From positions 1 through 5,792 of the forward strand of contig JAFAXJ010000543.1 of the NCBI GenBank assembly GCA_019241095.1: a stretch of DNA of 5,792 bases. The letters are read 5' to 3'. The stretch comes from Verrucomicrobiota bacterium (lineage in GTDB: Bacteria > Verrucomicrobiota > Verrucomicrobiia > Chthoniobacterales > JAFAMB01). Of the stretch, positions 1 through 5,792 are shown in pieces; the first letter of the stretch is position 1; the number at the start of each line of letters is the position of its first letter. The position numbers were made by a program, and so were the translations under genes. The notes below the pieces were generated by a model, which did not search any database, had not been told where the DNA came from, and saw only the letters and a program-made list of their open reading frames with translations.

Positions 1-93
1 TAGCGGCGGCTCGTAAGGTGGAAGTGAACGAGTAGCGCAACCGCTAAAAAATGTTGATAATCCAATTACGAAGATTATCCCGGCAAGTTTCAT
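1..93 (-). CDS. Putative lipoprotein, N-terminal fragment (cut by window edge)
   Basis: Reading the minus strand from the ATG at 93-91 gives 31 open codons up to the window edge, beginning MKLAGIIFVIGLSTFFSGC. This is a compact type II signal peptide: one Lys, a hydrophobic stretch of about 15 residues, then the lipobox FSGC with Cys at residue 19, followed by a Pro-rich start of the mature chain (ATRSLPPYEPPL). The protein is expected to be exported, lipidated on Cys19 and anchored in the membrane. Asp is absent at the position after Cys, which in Gram-negative bacteria would fit outer-membrane sorting. No clear Shine-Dalgarno site precedes the ATG. The gene is divergent from the carboxypeptidase starting at 196, with about 100 bases between them. 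Function cannot be assigned because nearly all of the mature protein is outside the window. Confidence 0.62.
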   Translation of the reverse strand, partial: MKLAGIIFVIGLSTFFSGCATRSLPPYEPPL

Positions 94-195
94 GGGATCG
101 GAATAGTAAAAATCTGGGATCTTAAGCGAGACTAAACTGAAATGACCCACAGCGAGTTTGCAGATCCGGCAATTTTGTTTTAAAAGGGATTGCAG

Positions 196-1209
196 ATGCG
201 CTTGCTCACTTTCTTTTGTCTGGCTCTGCTTATTTCTTTTGATAATCAGCCGGTTCTGGCTCAAATCCGACCGGTTCGAAAGGCAATTCCGATTAACCCA
301 GCGGATGTAAGCGCGCCGGAAAATGAAGACCAACCGGGAAAACCGCCGCATCCCCAAAATCCGACTCAGCCTGATTTTGTCCCGCCTGAACCGGGAATTG
401 GCGTGGCCGCGCAGCCAGGGAGACCGATGCGTTCGTCTGCCTATCCGGCGGACGCGCCGTTAACGATAGCTAGCTCCGCGATCATGGTGGATGCGCGGAA
501 AGGGTCAGTTCTGTATTTCAAAAATCCGGACGTACCGCGTCCTGTAGCGAGCACACAAAAGCTTCTCACGGCATTGTTGATAGTGGAACATGGTGGCTTG
601 GATGATCGGGTCCGCATTTCTGCTGAGGATTGTGCGGTAGAGCCAACTAAGTTAGGTTTCCACCCTGGTGAAATCTACACCAAACGGCAATTGTTAGGAG
701 CAATGTTAGTCCATAGTTGTAACGATGCGGCGGTTTGCCTGGCCCGGAACGATGCCGGTAGCATTGGCGCTTTTGCTCGATTGATGAATGCCAGGGCGGC
801 CTCATTGGGCGCTTTCAGCAGCCATTTTGTTAATCCCAACGGTTTGCCGAGGCCTGGGCAATACTCTACCGCGCGAGACATGGTGAAAATCGCTTTTGCG
901 GCCTACCATAATCCGACATTGCGCTTTTACATGGGGATGCCTGGAATGAATTTCGTATATAATACCGGTCGCGTCAGATTTCTTGAGCCAACTAACAAGT
1001 TGGTTTTGAGATCAGCTATGTTCACCGGCATGAAAACCGGTTACACAGACGCTAGCGGCCGATGCCTTGTGTCGAGCGCCACAGGCGGGGATCGGGATGT
1101 GATTTTAGTGCAACTCGGTGGAACCCATCACACTTTATTCGATGACGCCCAGCGCCTGCTAACATGGGGATTAGACACAAAGCCGCCCGGGTTGGTTAAC
1201 GGAACCTAA
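196..1209 (+). CDS. Secreted D-alanyl-D-alanine carboxypeptidase (peptidase S11, DacF/PBP5-like)
   Basis: This is a penicillin-binding protein of the S11 serine peptidase family, which removes the terminal D-Ala from peptidoglycan pentapeptides in the periplasm and so limits cross-linking. All three active-site motifs are visible, numbered from the ATG at 196: STQK at 119-122 (nucleophile Ser119, Lys122), SCN at 174-176, and KTG at 280-282. Residues 1-23 form a signal peptide (MRLLTFFCLALLISF, probable cleavage after VLA). Residues about 24-90 are a Pro-rich, low-complexity linker, and the catalytic domain fills about 91-330. At 337 residues the chain ends soon after the catalytic domain, so the PBP5 C-terminal beta domain and its amphipathic membrane anchor appear absent. 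A TTG at 190 is in frame, but AAAGGGA at 183-189 sits 6 bases before the ATG at 196 and favours that start. The gene is probably monocistronic, since its downstream neighbour converges on it. The family call is firm; the exact paralogue (dacA, dacC, dacF) is not. Confidence 0.93.
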   Translation: MRLLTFFCLALLISFDNQPVLAQIRPVRKAIPINPADVSAPENEDQPGKPPHPQNPTQPDFVPPEPGIGVAAQPGRPMRSSAYPADAPLTIASSAIMVDARKGSVLYFKNPDVPRPVASTQKLLTALLIVEHGGLDDRVRISAEDCAVEPTKLGFHPGEIYTKRQLLGAMLVHSCNDAAVCLARNDAGSIGAFARLMNARAASLGAFSSHFVNPNGLPRPGQYSTARDMVKIAFAAYHNPTLRFYMGMPGMNFVYNTGRVRFLEPTNKLVLRSAMFTGMKTGYTDASGRCLVSSATGGDRDVILVQLGGTHHTLFDDAQRLLTWGLDTKPPGLVNGT

Positions 1210-1213
1210 CGGA

Positions 1214-1240
1214 ATCTCAGCCAGGCGCTGAGATCAATAC
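1214..1240. terminator. Candidate terminator hairpin between convergent genes
   Basis: ATCTCAGC at 1214-1221 and GCTGAGAT at 1227-1234 form a perfect 8-bp inverted repeat around a 5-base loop. It begins 4 bases after the stop codon of the carboxypeptidase gene. On the plus strand it is followed by the T-rich but interrupted tract CAATACTTTATTTCTT, so it would be a modest intrinsic terminator for that gene. On the minus strand no T run follows, and the stem overlaps the stop codon of the PAS gene (1234-1236). The placement between converging genes supports a termination role; the weak T tract argues for caution. Confidence 0.5.
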
Positions 1241-1887
1241 TTTATTTCTTGCTCTATCGCAAGAAATCCACATGTGGCTCCATCATGGCCTTCGAGCGGG
1301 TTGATGTCGATCGATACCCGGTAAGGGCGGCCGTTTTTATGATAATTTATTAGCTCTTCCCGGCATCGACGATTTGAACTCATCGATGCTCTAATACGAC
1401 TAACAACTGAGGGATCAGTGCCAGGTCCTTGGAGGACAGATCCTGGTTTTTTACCTAGCAGTTCCGTCATAGAGTAACCGCACATCTGGGAAAAGGTGTC
1501 GTTCACCCAAAAGATAAGGCCTTCAGAGTCGGTAAGGACCAAACAATCACTGGGTTTTACCGAAAAATCGCCGATCGCTTTTTCCAGTGCGATCAAAGCG
1601 TCAACCCGTTTCAGCACTTTATCCTTCACTGAACGGGGCGCGTAAGAAATACAGGGTAAGGAATTAATCATTAACCGAGTCGAAATCTCGAGAAGCTCAG
1701 CGGTAAATCGAAGCAACTCAGGATTTTGTTCGATCTCGGTCTCAAAAAGATCGCGATCACTCCCGATCAACGCTCCTGCCGCATAGCTACACACTTGATC
1801 CTGAAGATCTTCAGTGAGAGACGATGTTTTTTCCGCTTTTAATTTCCCAGCAGTATTTGCTTCTTCTTGCACGCTTAACGACTCCAT
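1234..1887 (-). CDS. Anti-sigma-factor-like N-terminal region fused to a LOV-like PAS domain
   Basis: This is a predicted cytoplasmic protein of 217 residues with no membrane segment. Residues about 30-100 are helical and resemble the sigma-binding domain of anti-sigma factors of the RskA/zinc-finger type: YAAGAL at 35-40, an acidic helix, NPELLRFTAELLEIS at 55-69, then a Pro-containing break and KDKVLKRVDAL. The CxxC-type zinc ligands are not seen (Asn55 stands where many have Cys). Residues about 108-215 are a PAS domain close to the LOV group: TDSEGLIFWVNDTF at 119-132, GYSMTELLGK at 137-146, VLQGPGTD at 151-158, and LINYHKNGRPY at 179-189. The photoactive Cys of the LOV motif (GxNCRFLQ) is replaced, the second flavin-binding Asn appears replaced (RV after GRPY), and the usual late Gln reads Glu. 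A flavin photocycle is therefore unlikely, and the ligand is unknown. There is no kinase, GGDEF or HTH output domain. The start ATG has GGAGGG only 15 bases upstream, which is poor spacing. The sequence upstream on the same strand is the HAD gene, 91 bases away, not a sigma factor. The PAS call is firm; the anti-sigma reading is inference. Confidence 0.8.
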   Translation of the reverse strand: MESLSVQEEANTAGKLKAEKTSSLTEDLQDQVCSYAAGALIGSDRDLFETEIEQNPELLRFTAELLEISTRLMINSLPCISYAPRSVKDKVLKRVDALIALEKAIGDFSVKPSDCLVLTDSEGLIFWVNDTFSQMCGYSMTELLGKKPGSVLQGPGTDPSVVSRIRASMSSNRRCREELINYHKNGRPYRVSIDINPLEGHDGATCGFLAIEQEIKY

Positions 1888-1978
1888 GACTTGAAGTGTA
1901 TTCCCTCCAATGGTCCTCTTCGTAAATCGAAGTGAAAAGGATGCAACAGATTTTTATAATTGTTCGATTGCACAATCC

Positions 1979-2563
1979 TCAGCGGATCTTTACTAACACG
2001 TAATCCATCCCGGCTGCCTTGGCAGCCTCAATACCTGAAGGGCTATCTTCAAAAACGAGACAATCAGAAAAATCCACTCGCATTCGCCGGGCCGCTTCCA
2101 AAAAGATATCGGGGAACGGCTTCCCGCGCTGGACATCCTCATTCGTAACCAGGAACTGAAAATCGTTCGCGAAACCGATCGCTTCGAGGGTCCTCGTGAC
2201 TGCCGTAAAAATGCCCCCTGATGCAACCGAAACTTTGGCGAACTGCGCTACTTCGCGGGCGAACTGGGTTACTTCCACTATCGGACGCACTAACTCTAGC
2301 TTTTCCAAATAAAGGCGTTCTTTTTTGTCAGCAACCATCTGCGGATCCAGATGGCTGCCAAATTTTGTATTTAGAATTCTAACTATCTCCGTACTTGGCA
2401 CACCACCAAGGCTGTAGAAAAGGTCTTCCGGAAATTGTCCTCCAAGCTGTCTGATGGTCAGGTCCCAAGCCAGGTAATGAATCGGCATAGAATCAGCCAA
2501 GGTACCATCGCAGTCGAAAATGTACCCGGAGTAACGCTTTGCAGGCGGCACGAATGCTCCCAT
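1979..2563 (-). CDS. HAD-superfamily sugar-phosphate phosphatase (YqaB/beta-phosphoglucomutase-like)
   Basis: This is a soluble haloacid dehalogenase-family enzyme of subfamily I with an alpha-helical cap, which hydrolyses or transfers a phosphate from a small sugar phosphate through an aspartyl-phosphate intermediate. Numbered from the ATG at 2563 (194 residues), motif I is FDCDGTLADS with nucleophile Asp17 and general acid/base Asp19. Motif II is Ser115 in VSVASGG, motif III is Lys148 in RGKPFPD, and motif IV is Glu172-Asp173 in VFEDSPSGIEAAKAAGMD. The cap lies at about residues 25-90. The layout and the C-terminal ending AAGMDYVLVKIR resemble E. coli YqaB, a fructose-1-phosphate phosphatase, so that substrate is plausible but unproven. 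Nothing catalytic is missing. The frame is open upstream to a TTG at 2641, which would add 26 residues rich in Cys. I prefer the ATG because the family domain starts about 13 residues after it, although neither start has a good ribosome site. The gene lies upstream of the PAS gene on the same strand and is divergent from ilvN. Confidence 0.88.
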   Translation of the reverse strand: MGAFVPPAKRYSGYIFDCDGTLADSMPIHYLAWDLTIRQLGGQFPEDLFYSLGGVPSTEIVRILNTKFGSHLDPQMVADKKERLYLEKLELVRPIVEVTQFAREVAQFAKVSVASGGIFTAVTRTLEAIGFANDFQFLVTNEDVQRGKPFPDIFLEAARRMRVDFSDCLVFEDSPSGIEAAKAAGMDYVLVKIR

Positions 2564-2672
2564 TGCGGTGCAAATCTTGCACGGGCCGGTTTGGAAGCCA
2601 AGACAATCCGCCCACCGCTCGCATAGCGAAGAAACATCCAAGGTCTTTTATTACGTCTAGCAAAGGGGTGAT

Positions 2673-2701
2673 TTGGCTCCCTGGTAGGTACGTTCTGAAA
2701 T
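2673..2701 (+). promoter_or_regulatory. Candidate sigma-70-type promoter for ilvN-ilvC
   Basis: TTGGCT at 2673-2678 and TGAAAT at 2696-2701 match the -35 and -10 consensus at four of six positions each, with an ideal 17-base spacer. Transcription from here would give a leader of roughly 130 bases before the preferred ilvN start, containing the repeats and hairpins listed separately. This is a weak match found by eye in the divergent HAD/ilvN intergenic region, and chance matches of this quality are common. Confidence 0.25.
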
Positions 2702-2718
2702 ACCTTTGTTGTTCACGA

Positions 2719-2771
2719 GGAGCCTAGCGTTGCGGAGCCTTGCTCTCCAGTGCGTTGGAGCAAACTTTGCT
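2719..2771 (+). repeat. Short direct repeats and overlapping hairpins in the ilvN leader
   Basis: Upstream of ilvN the sequence GGAGCCT occurs at 2719-2725 and again at 2734-2740. A longer imperfect repeat pairs GCGTTGCGGAGC (2727-2738) with GCGTTGGAGC (2752-2761). TTGCTC at 2740-2745 can pair with GAGCAA at 2758-2763. The second arm overlaps a further inverted repeat, AGCAAA (2759-2764) with TTTGCT (2766-2771) around one central base, so the two pairings exclude each other. No T run follows either, so neither is a classical intrinsic terminator. The structure could be an operator, a leader-RNA switch, or chance. Confidence 0.4.
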
Positions 2772-2838
2772 TAAGGTCCCTTTCAATCCATTTCTTTTTC
2801 GTTGATTTCGGAGTCGCTTCGCCGGAATGATGCCATTC

Positions 2839-3315
2839 ATGCGTCACACACTTTCTGTTCTGGTTGAAAACAAATTCGGAGTTCTTGCCAGGATAGCTGG
2901 AATGTTCAGCGGACGCGGCTTCAACATCGACAGTCTCAATGTGGCGCCTACCAATGATCCTTCTGCCTCAAGAATGACGATCGTCGTGAGAGGCGATGAC
3001 ACCGTCTTGGAGCAAGTCACCAAACAGCTTAACAAATTAGTCGACGTGATTGAGATTCAGGATTTCCGTGAGGGCAGTTACGTCGACCGAGAACTGGTCA
3101 TGCTCCGGGTCATGGCTGACTCGCGGAGTCGGTCGGAGGTGATGCAGATCTGTGATATCTTCCGTGCGAAGATTGTAGACGTCCAGTCTCGAGCGCTCGC
3201 AATTGAGATCACCGGCAACGAGAGCAAAATAAATAAATTTCTTAAATTGATGGACAACTTTGGCATAAGCGATTTAACCCGCACGGGTAAGGTGGCAATG
3301 GCCAGAGTCGAGTAG
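2839..3315 (+). CDS. ilvN: Acetolactate synthase small (regulatory) subunit
   Basis: This is the regulatory subunit of acetohydroxyacid synthase, which binds the thiamine-diphosphate catalytic subunit IlvB, raises its activity and confers feedback inhibition by valine, at the first common step of valine, leucine and isoleucine synthesis. Residues 3-75 form an ACT domain beginning MRHTLSVLVENKFGVLARIA. Residues about 83-157 form the C-terminal small-subunit domain, with RELVMLRV and the stretch around IFRAKIVDV. Against E. coli IlvH as recalled, Asn11, Gly14, Asn29 and Ala36, positions linked to valine binding or resistance, are all conserved, so valine sensitivity is expected. The length of 158 residues fits the family. 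In-frame ATGs at 2827 and 2830 would add four or three residues; 2839 matches the usual family start. ilvC follows on the same strand, but no ilvB adjoins the gene, which is unusual. The symbol could equally be ilvH. Confidence 0.95.
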   Translation: MRHTLSVLVENKFGVLARIAGMFSGRGFNIDSLNVAPTNDPSASRMTIVVRGDDTVLEQVTKQLNKLVDVIEIQDFREGSYVDRELVMLRVMADSRSRSEVMQICDIFRAKIVDVQSRALAIEITGNESKINKFLKLMDNFGISDLTRTGKVAMARVE

Positions 3316-3387
3316 CGATTCCGTGGACTCTTGCAGTCGGCGGCACCAAAGAACCGGCCCCAACGTGCCAGACGATTCGATCAACTT

Positions 3388-4413
3388 ATGCCAACCAAAG
3401 TCTATACTGACAAAGATGCTGATATAGCGAATCTTAATGGAAAGATTTGCGCCGTCATCGGATTCGGATCTCAGGGTCACGCCCATGCTCTTAACCTGAA
3501 AGATAGCGGGATAGAAGTCATTGTTGGTTTGCAGAAATCCAGCAAATCGGTACAGGTCGCTAAGGATCATGGGTTCAGGGTAGCAGGGGCGAGTGAGGTC
3601 TCTCAGGAGGCTGACATTATTTTTTTTGCAACTCCAGACCTGAAAACGGCCACTATTTATGAGACCGACGTTGCGCCACATATGGCAAAAGGTAAAACGC
3701 TCCTGTTTAGCCATGGATTTGCTATCCACTTTCAAACCGTCTTACCTCCGGCCGAGGTAGACGTCATCATGGTTGCTCCTAAGGGACCCGGCCATATTGT
3801 ACGGCGCCAATACCTAGAAGGTAAAGGAGTCCCAGCATTGATAGCTGTTCACCAGAATCCTTCGAGGCAGGCCAAGAAGGTCGCCCTTGCCTGGGCGAAA
3901 GGAATCGGTGCTACGCGTGCAGGAGTTCTGGAAACGTCCTTTAAAGAAGAGACGGAGACCGATCTGTTCGGTGAACAAACCGTATTGTGCGGCGGACTAA
4001 CCTCACTTGTGAAAAATGGTTTCGAGACCCTGGTAGAGGCCGGCTATCAGCCGGAAATGGCCTATTTTGAATGTTTGCATGAGTTGAAGCTGATCGTTGA
4101 CCTGATGTACGAATCGGGCATTGCCGGAATGCGGTTTTCTATTTCCGAAACGGCAAAATGGGGCGATGTCTCAGTGGGTCCCAGGATTATTGACGCGTCA
4201 GTTAAGCGCAAAATGGAGCGAGCGTTGAAAGACATTCAAAGCGGTAAGTTCGCCCAAGGCTGGATTGCCGAGTACAAAAAGGGGCTGCCCACCTATACTC
4301 AACTGCTTAAGGAAGGGGAGAAACATCCGATCGAGAAAGTGGGCGAACGTTTACGCAGTTTGATGCCCTGGATTCAAAAAAAGAATATTAAGGGCGCCCA
4401 AGCAGCGTACTAG
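3388..4413 (+). CDS. ilvC: Ketol-acid reductoisomerase, class I (short form)
   Basis: The enzyme converts 2-acetolactate or 2-aceto-2-hydroxybutyrate to the dihydroxy acid by a Mg-dependent alkyl shift followed by NAD(P)H reduction, the second step of branched-chain amino acid synthesis in the cytoplasm. From the ATG at 3388 it has 341 residues, the normal class I length. The N-terminal Rossmann domain carries [14 protein letters not shown] (24-37). The cofactor loop [10 protein letters not shown] (47-56) has Ser and Lys residues that favour [13 protein letters not shown] (108-115) holds the conserved His109, and APKGPGH (130-136) holds Lys132. The C-terminal knotted domain carries the metal ligands Asp192 and Glu196 in DLFGEQ, Glu228 and Glu232 in ECLHE, and the substrate-binding SISETA (251-256). 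The gene lies 72 bases after ilvN and is probably co-transcribed with it. The frame is open back to a TTG at 3331, which would add a basic 19-residue extension. Homology favours the ATG although it lacks a clear Shine-Dalgarno site. Confidence 0.96.
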   Translation: MPTKVYTDKDADIANLNGKICAVIGFGSQGHAHALNLKDSGIEVIVGLQKSSKSVQVAKDHGFRVAGASEVSQEADIIFFATPDLKTATIYETDVAPHMAKGKTLLFSHGFAIHFQTVLPPAEVDVIMVAPKGPGHIVRRQYLEGKGVPALIAVHQNPSRQAKKVALAWAKGIGATRAGVLETSFKEETETDLFGEQTVLCGGLTSLVKNGFETLVEAGYQPEMAYFECLHELKLIVDLMYESGIAGMRFSISETAKWGDVSVGPRIIDASVKRKMERALKDIQSGKFAQGWIAEYKKGLPTYTQLLKEGEKHPIEKVGERLRSLMPWIQKKNIKGAQAAY

Positions 4414-4608
4414 CTCAGCAGGCAGGTGCGAGTTGTCGGATTTGTCGTGCGGGTTCAGCGGATCGGAGCGGGTGGAGGTAGCAGAACAGCTGACAAATAG
4501 CAATCTATCTTGGCTGATCGAGCGAGCGAATGCTAAGCAACTCAGGGACTGAAACCAGCAACCGTCACATGCAAAGCTGCCGGGCCGAAGAATCCGCAAT
4601 CCGCTCAA
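4414..4608. other. Convergent intergenic gap without a recognised element
   Basis: These 195 bases separate the stop codons of ilvC (plus) and the oligoendopeptidase gene (minus). I found no stem followed by a T run on either strand, no tRNA-like fold and no credible small gene. The small open frames crossing it have no ribosome site or recognisable motifs. If transcription stops here it is by a signal I cannot see. Confidence 0.5.
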
Positions 4609-5792
4609 TTAAGTGGCGGGGTTCAATGAGGGTAGCAACTCGCGAAGCTCTCGCATCCTTTGAGCCAGAAGCTGAATGGCTTCCTCAATTGGGGATGGCG
4701 ACTCCATGTCCACGCCTGCGTCTCGAAGCGTCTCGATGGGGAACTTAGAGCCCCCAGCTTTCAAAAAACCCAAGTAGTCGCCCAGTTCTTTTTCGCCTCC
4801 GTGCGAGACTCGGTGAGCTAACGCTATCGCCGCTGAAATCCCGGTGGCGTATTTGTAAACATAGAAGGCGGAGTAAAAATGAGGGATTCGCAGGCATTCT
4901 AAATTTAACTGTTCGTCGACGACAAAGCGTGCACCAAAGTAAAAATCTAAAAGTTGCCGATACACATTTTGGAAAACTTCCAGGGTAAGCGGACCGCCTT
5001 GCTCTTCAATTGCGTGGGTCTCCTTTTCAAATTCCGCAAACATTGTTTGACGAAAGAGCACCTGGCGAATGTCCTCGATTTCTCGATCAATCAGGTAGGC
5101 TCGCAGTTGAGGTTCCTGCGCCTTCTGAAGCAGAGAGTTAGTCAGCAATTTTTCGTTGAATGTAGAGGCGACCTCGGCAAGAAAAATTGGATATCCGTAA
5201 TCCTGAAATTGCTGATGCTTTTGTGCGTACCAACTGTGCATTGAGTGACCCGCTTCATGCGCGAGAGTAAACACATCCGAAAAGACGTCCGATTTGTAGT
5301 TCATCAGAATGTAGGGAGGATTCCCGTAACTGGATGATGAAAAAGCACCACTCCTCTTGCCTTTCGTCTCATAGCGGTCTACCCAGCGCGAGGCCAGACC
5401 AGCCTGTAAGGTGGAAGTGTATTCAGATCCGAGAGGTTGCAAAGCGATCACAACAAGATTCGCTGCTTCATCAAACGGCACCTTGGTTTGCACCTTCGAA
5501 ACAAGCGGAACAAAGGTGTCGTACTGGTGAATTTGATCCAGATCGAGGATCTGTTTTCTCAGATCATAATACTCGTGTAAAATCTCGATATTGTTTCGCA
5601 CCGTCGCGATAAGATTATCGTAAACGGAAATTGGCATATTATCTCCGAAGAGCGAAGCCTCACGAGCGGAAGGATAATTTCGTACCTTGGCGTAGAATAC
5701 ATCGGCACGAATGGACGAAGCCAAGGCTGAAGCCAAACTAAATTGATGATCAGCAAATTCCTGGTAGAACTGTTCGAAAGCTTTTCGGCGCA
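4609..5792 (-). CDS. pepF: Oligoendopeptidase F (peptidase M3 family), 5' end outside the window
   Basis: This is a cytoplasmic zinc metallopeptidase that cleaves medium-length peptides. The frame runs open through the window edge at 5792, so the N-terminus is missing: about 394 codons are present of roughly 600 usual for PepF. The visible part begins with the helical N-domain segment (RRKAFEQFYQEFADHQFSLA, then DVFYAKVRNYPSAREASLF and NMPISVYDNLI). The zinc site is HEAGH, with its His codons at 5257-5259 and 5245-5247 and the catalytic Glu at 5254-5256. The third ligand is Glu in FLAEVASTFNE, encoded at 5173-5175. The C-terminal part has the conserved IPHFYSAFYVYKYATGISAA and LGFLKAGGSKFPIETLRDAG stretches that line the substrate cleft. 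No frameshift or lost catalytic residue is seen. An internal TTG at 5736 could be mistaken for the start, but family sequence clearly continues upstream of it. The gene is convergent with ilvC and probably independent of it. Confidence 0.94.
   Translation of the reverse strand, partial: RRKAFEQFYQEFADHQFSLASALASSIRADVFYAKVRNYPSAREASLFGDNMPISVYDNLIATVRNNIEILHEYYDLRKQILDLDQIHQYDTFVPLVSKVQTKVPFDEAANLVVIALQPLGSEYTSTLQAGLASRWVDRYETKGKRSGAFSSSSYGNPPYILMNYKSDVFSDVFTLAHEAGHSMHSWYAQKHQQFQDYGYPIFLAEVASTFNEKLLTNSLLQKAQEPQLRAYLIDREIEDIRQVLFRQTMFAEFEKETHAIEEQGGPLTLEVFQNVYRQLLDFYFGARFVVDEQLNLECLRIPHFYSAFYVYKYATGISAAIALAHRVSHGGEKELGDYLGFLKAGGSKFPIETLRDAGVDMESPSPIEEAIQLLAQRMRELRELLPSLNPAT

Noticed and set aside
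159..189. Possible promoter TTGCAG with TTAAAA just before the carboxypeptidase gene
   Set aside because: The -10 matches only three of six positions and lies so close to the ATG that the ribosome site would fall at the transcript start.
1918..1932. CTTCG-TAAAT-CGAAG inverted repeat upstream of the PAS gene, possible operator
   Set aside because: Arms are only five bases and do not extend; such repeats are frequent by chance and no promoter could be placed around it.
1959..1976. ATTGT...ACAAT and GATTG-CA-CAATC repeats just after the HAD stop codon, possible terminator
   Set aside because: The stems are four to five base pairs with too small or too large a loop, A/T-rich, and no T run follows on the minus strand.
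3342..3369. GGCAC/GTGCC hairpin between ilvN and ilvC
   Set aside because: A five-base stem with an 18-base loop and no T run; not distinguishable from chance.
3274..3735. Long antisense open frame (153 codons) over ilvN end and ilvC start
   Set aside because: It lies opposite well-conserved ilvC codons, has no recognisable domain, and is a shadow of the real gene.
4954..5612. Plus-strand open frames of 92-96 codons inside the pepF region
   Set aside because: They overlap the conserved PepF catalytic region on the other strand, have no motif or ribosome site, and are shadows.
5734..5736. TTG as the start of the oligoendopeptidase gene
   Set aside because: The frame stays open to 5792 and the upstream residues (AFEQFYQEFADHQFSL) match the PepF helical region, so this is an internal Leu codon of a gene cut by the window.

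Overview
The window reads as an ordinary chromosomal segment of a free-living, Gram-negative-type bacterium with mid-range G+C. The proteins are suggestive of Verrucomicrobiota: a YqaB-like HAD phosphatase with the start of its domain reading YSGYIFDCDGTLADSMP, a short D,D-carboxypeptidase with a Pro-rich linker, and few clear Shine-Dalgarno sites. This placement comes from family recollection, not a search. There are no tRNA or rRNA genes, CRISPR arrays, insertion sequences or phage genes.

Layout. Positions 1-93 (minus) hold the first 31 codons of a lipoprotein cut by the window edge. It is divergent from a secreted D-alanyl-D-alanine carboxypeptidase (196-1209, plus). That gene converges, through a small hairpin, on a minus-strand gene (1234-1887) whose product joins an anti-sigma-factor-like N-terminal helical region to a LOV-like PAS domain lacking the photoactive cysteine. 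Upstream of it on the same strand is a HAD-family sugar-phosphate phosphatase (1979-2563). A divergent intergenic region of about 275 bases, with short repeats and possible competing hairpins, leads into ilvN (acetolactate synthase regulatory subunit, start 2839 preferred) and ilvC (ketol-acid reductoisomerase, start 3388 preferred) on the plus strand. ilvC converges on the 3' two-thirds of a minus-strand oligoendopeptidase F gene (4609 to beyond 5792), whose 5' end lies outside the window.

How the genes work together. IlvN and IlvC serve the first two steps of branched-chain amino acid synthesis. The catalytic subunit IlvB, which IlvN must partner, is not next to them and must be encoded elsewhere. 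The lipoprotein and carboxypeptidase are envelope proteins, but a shared role is only inferred from position. The HAD phosphatase, the PAS protein and PepF look like independent housekeeping or regulatory genes.

I see no convincing new multi-gene system. The anti-sigma-like/PAS fusion is the most unusual item, and the ilvN leader is the most interesting non-coding stretch.
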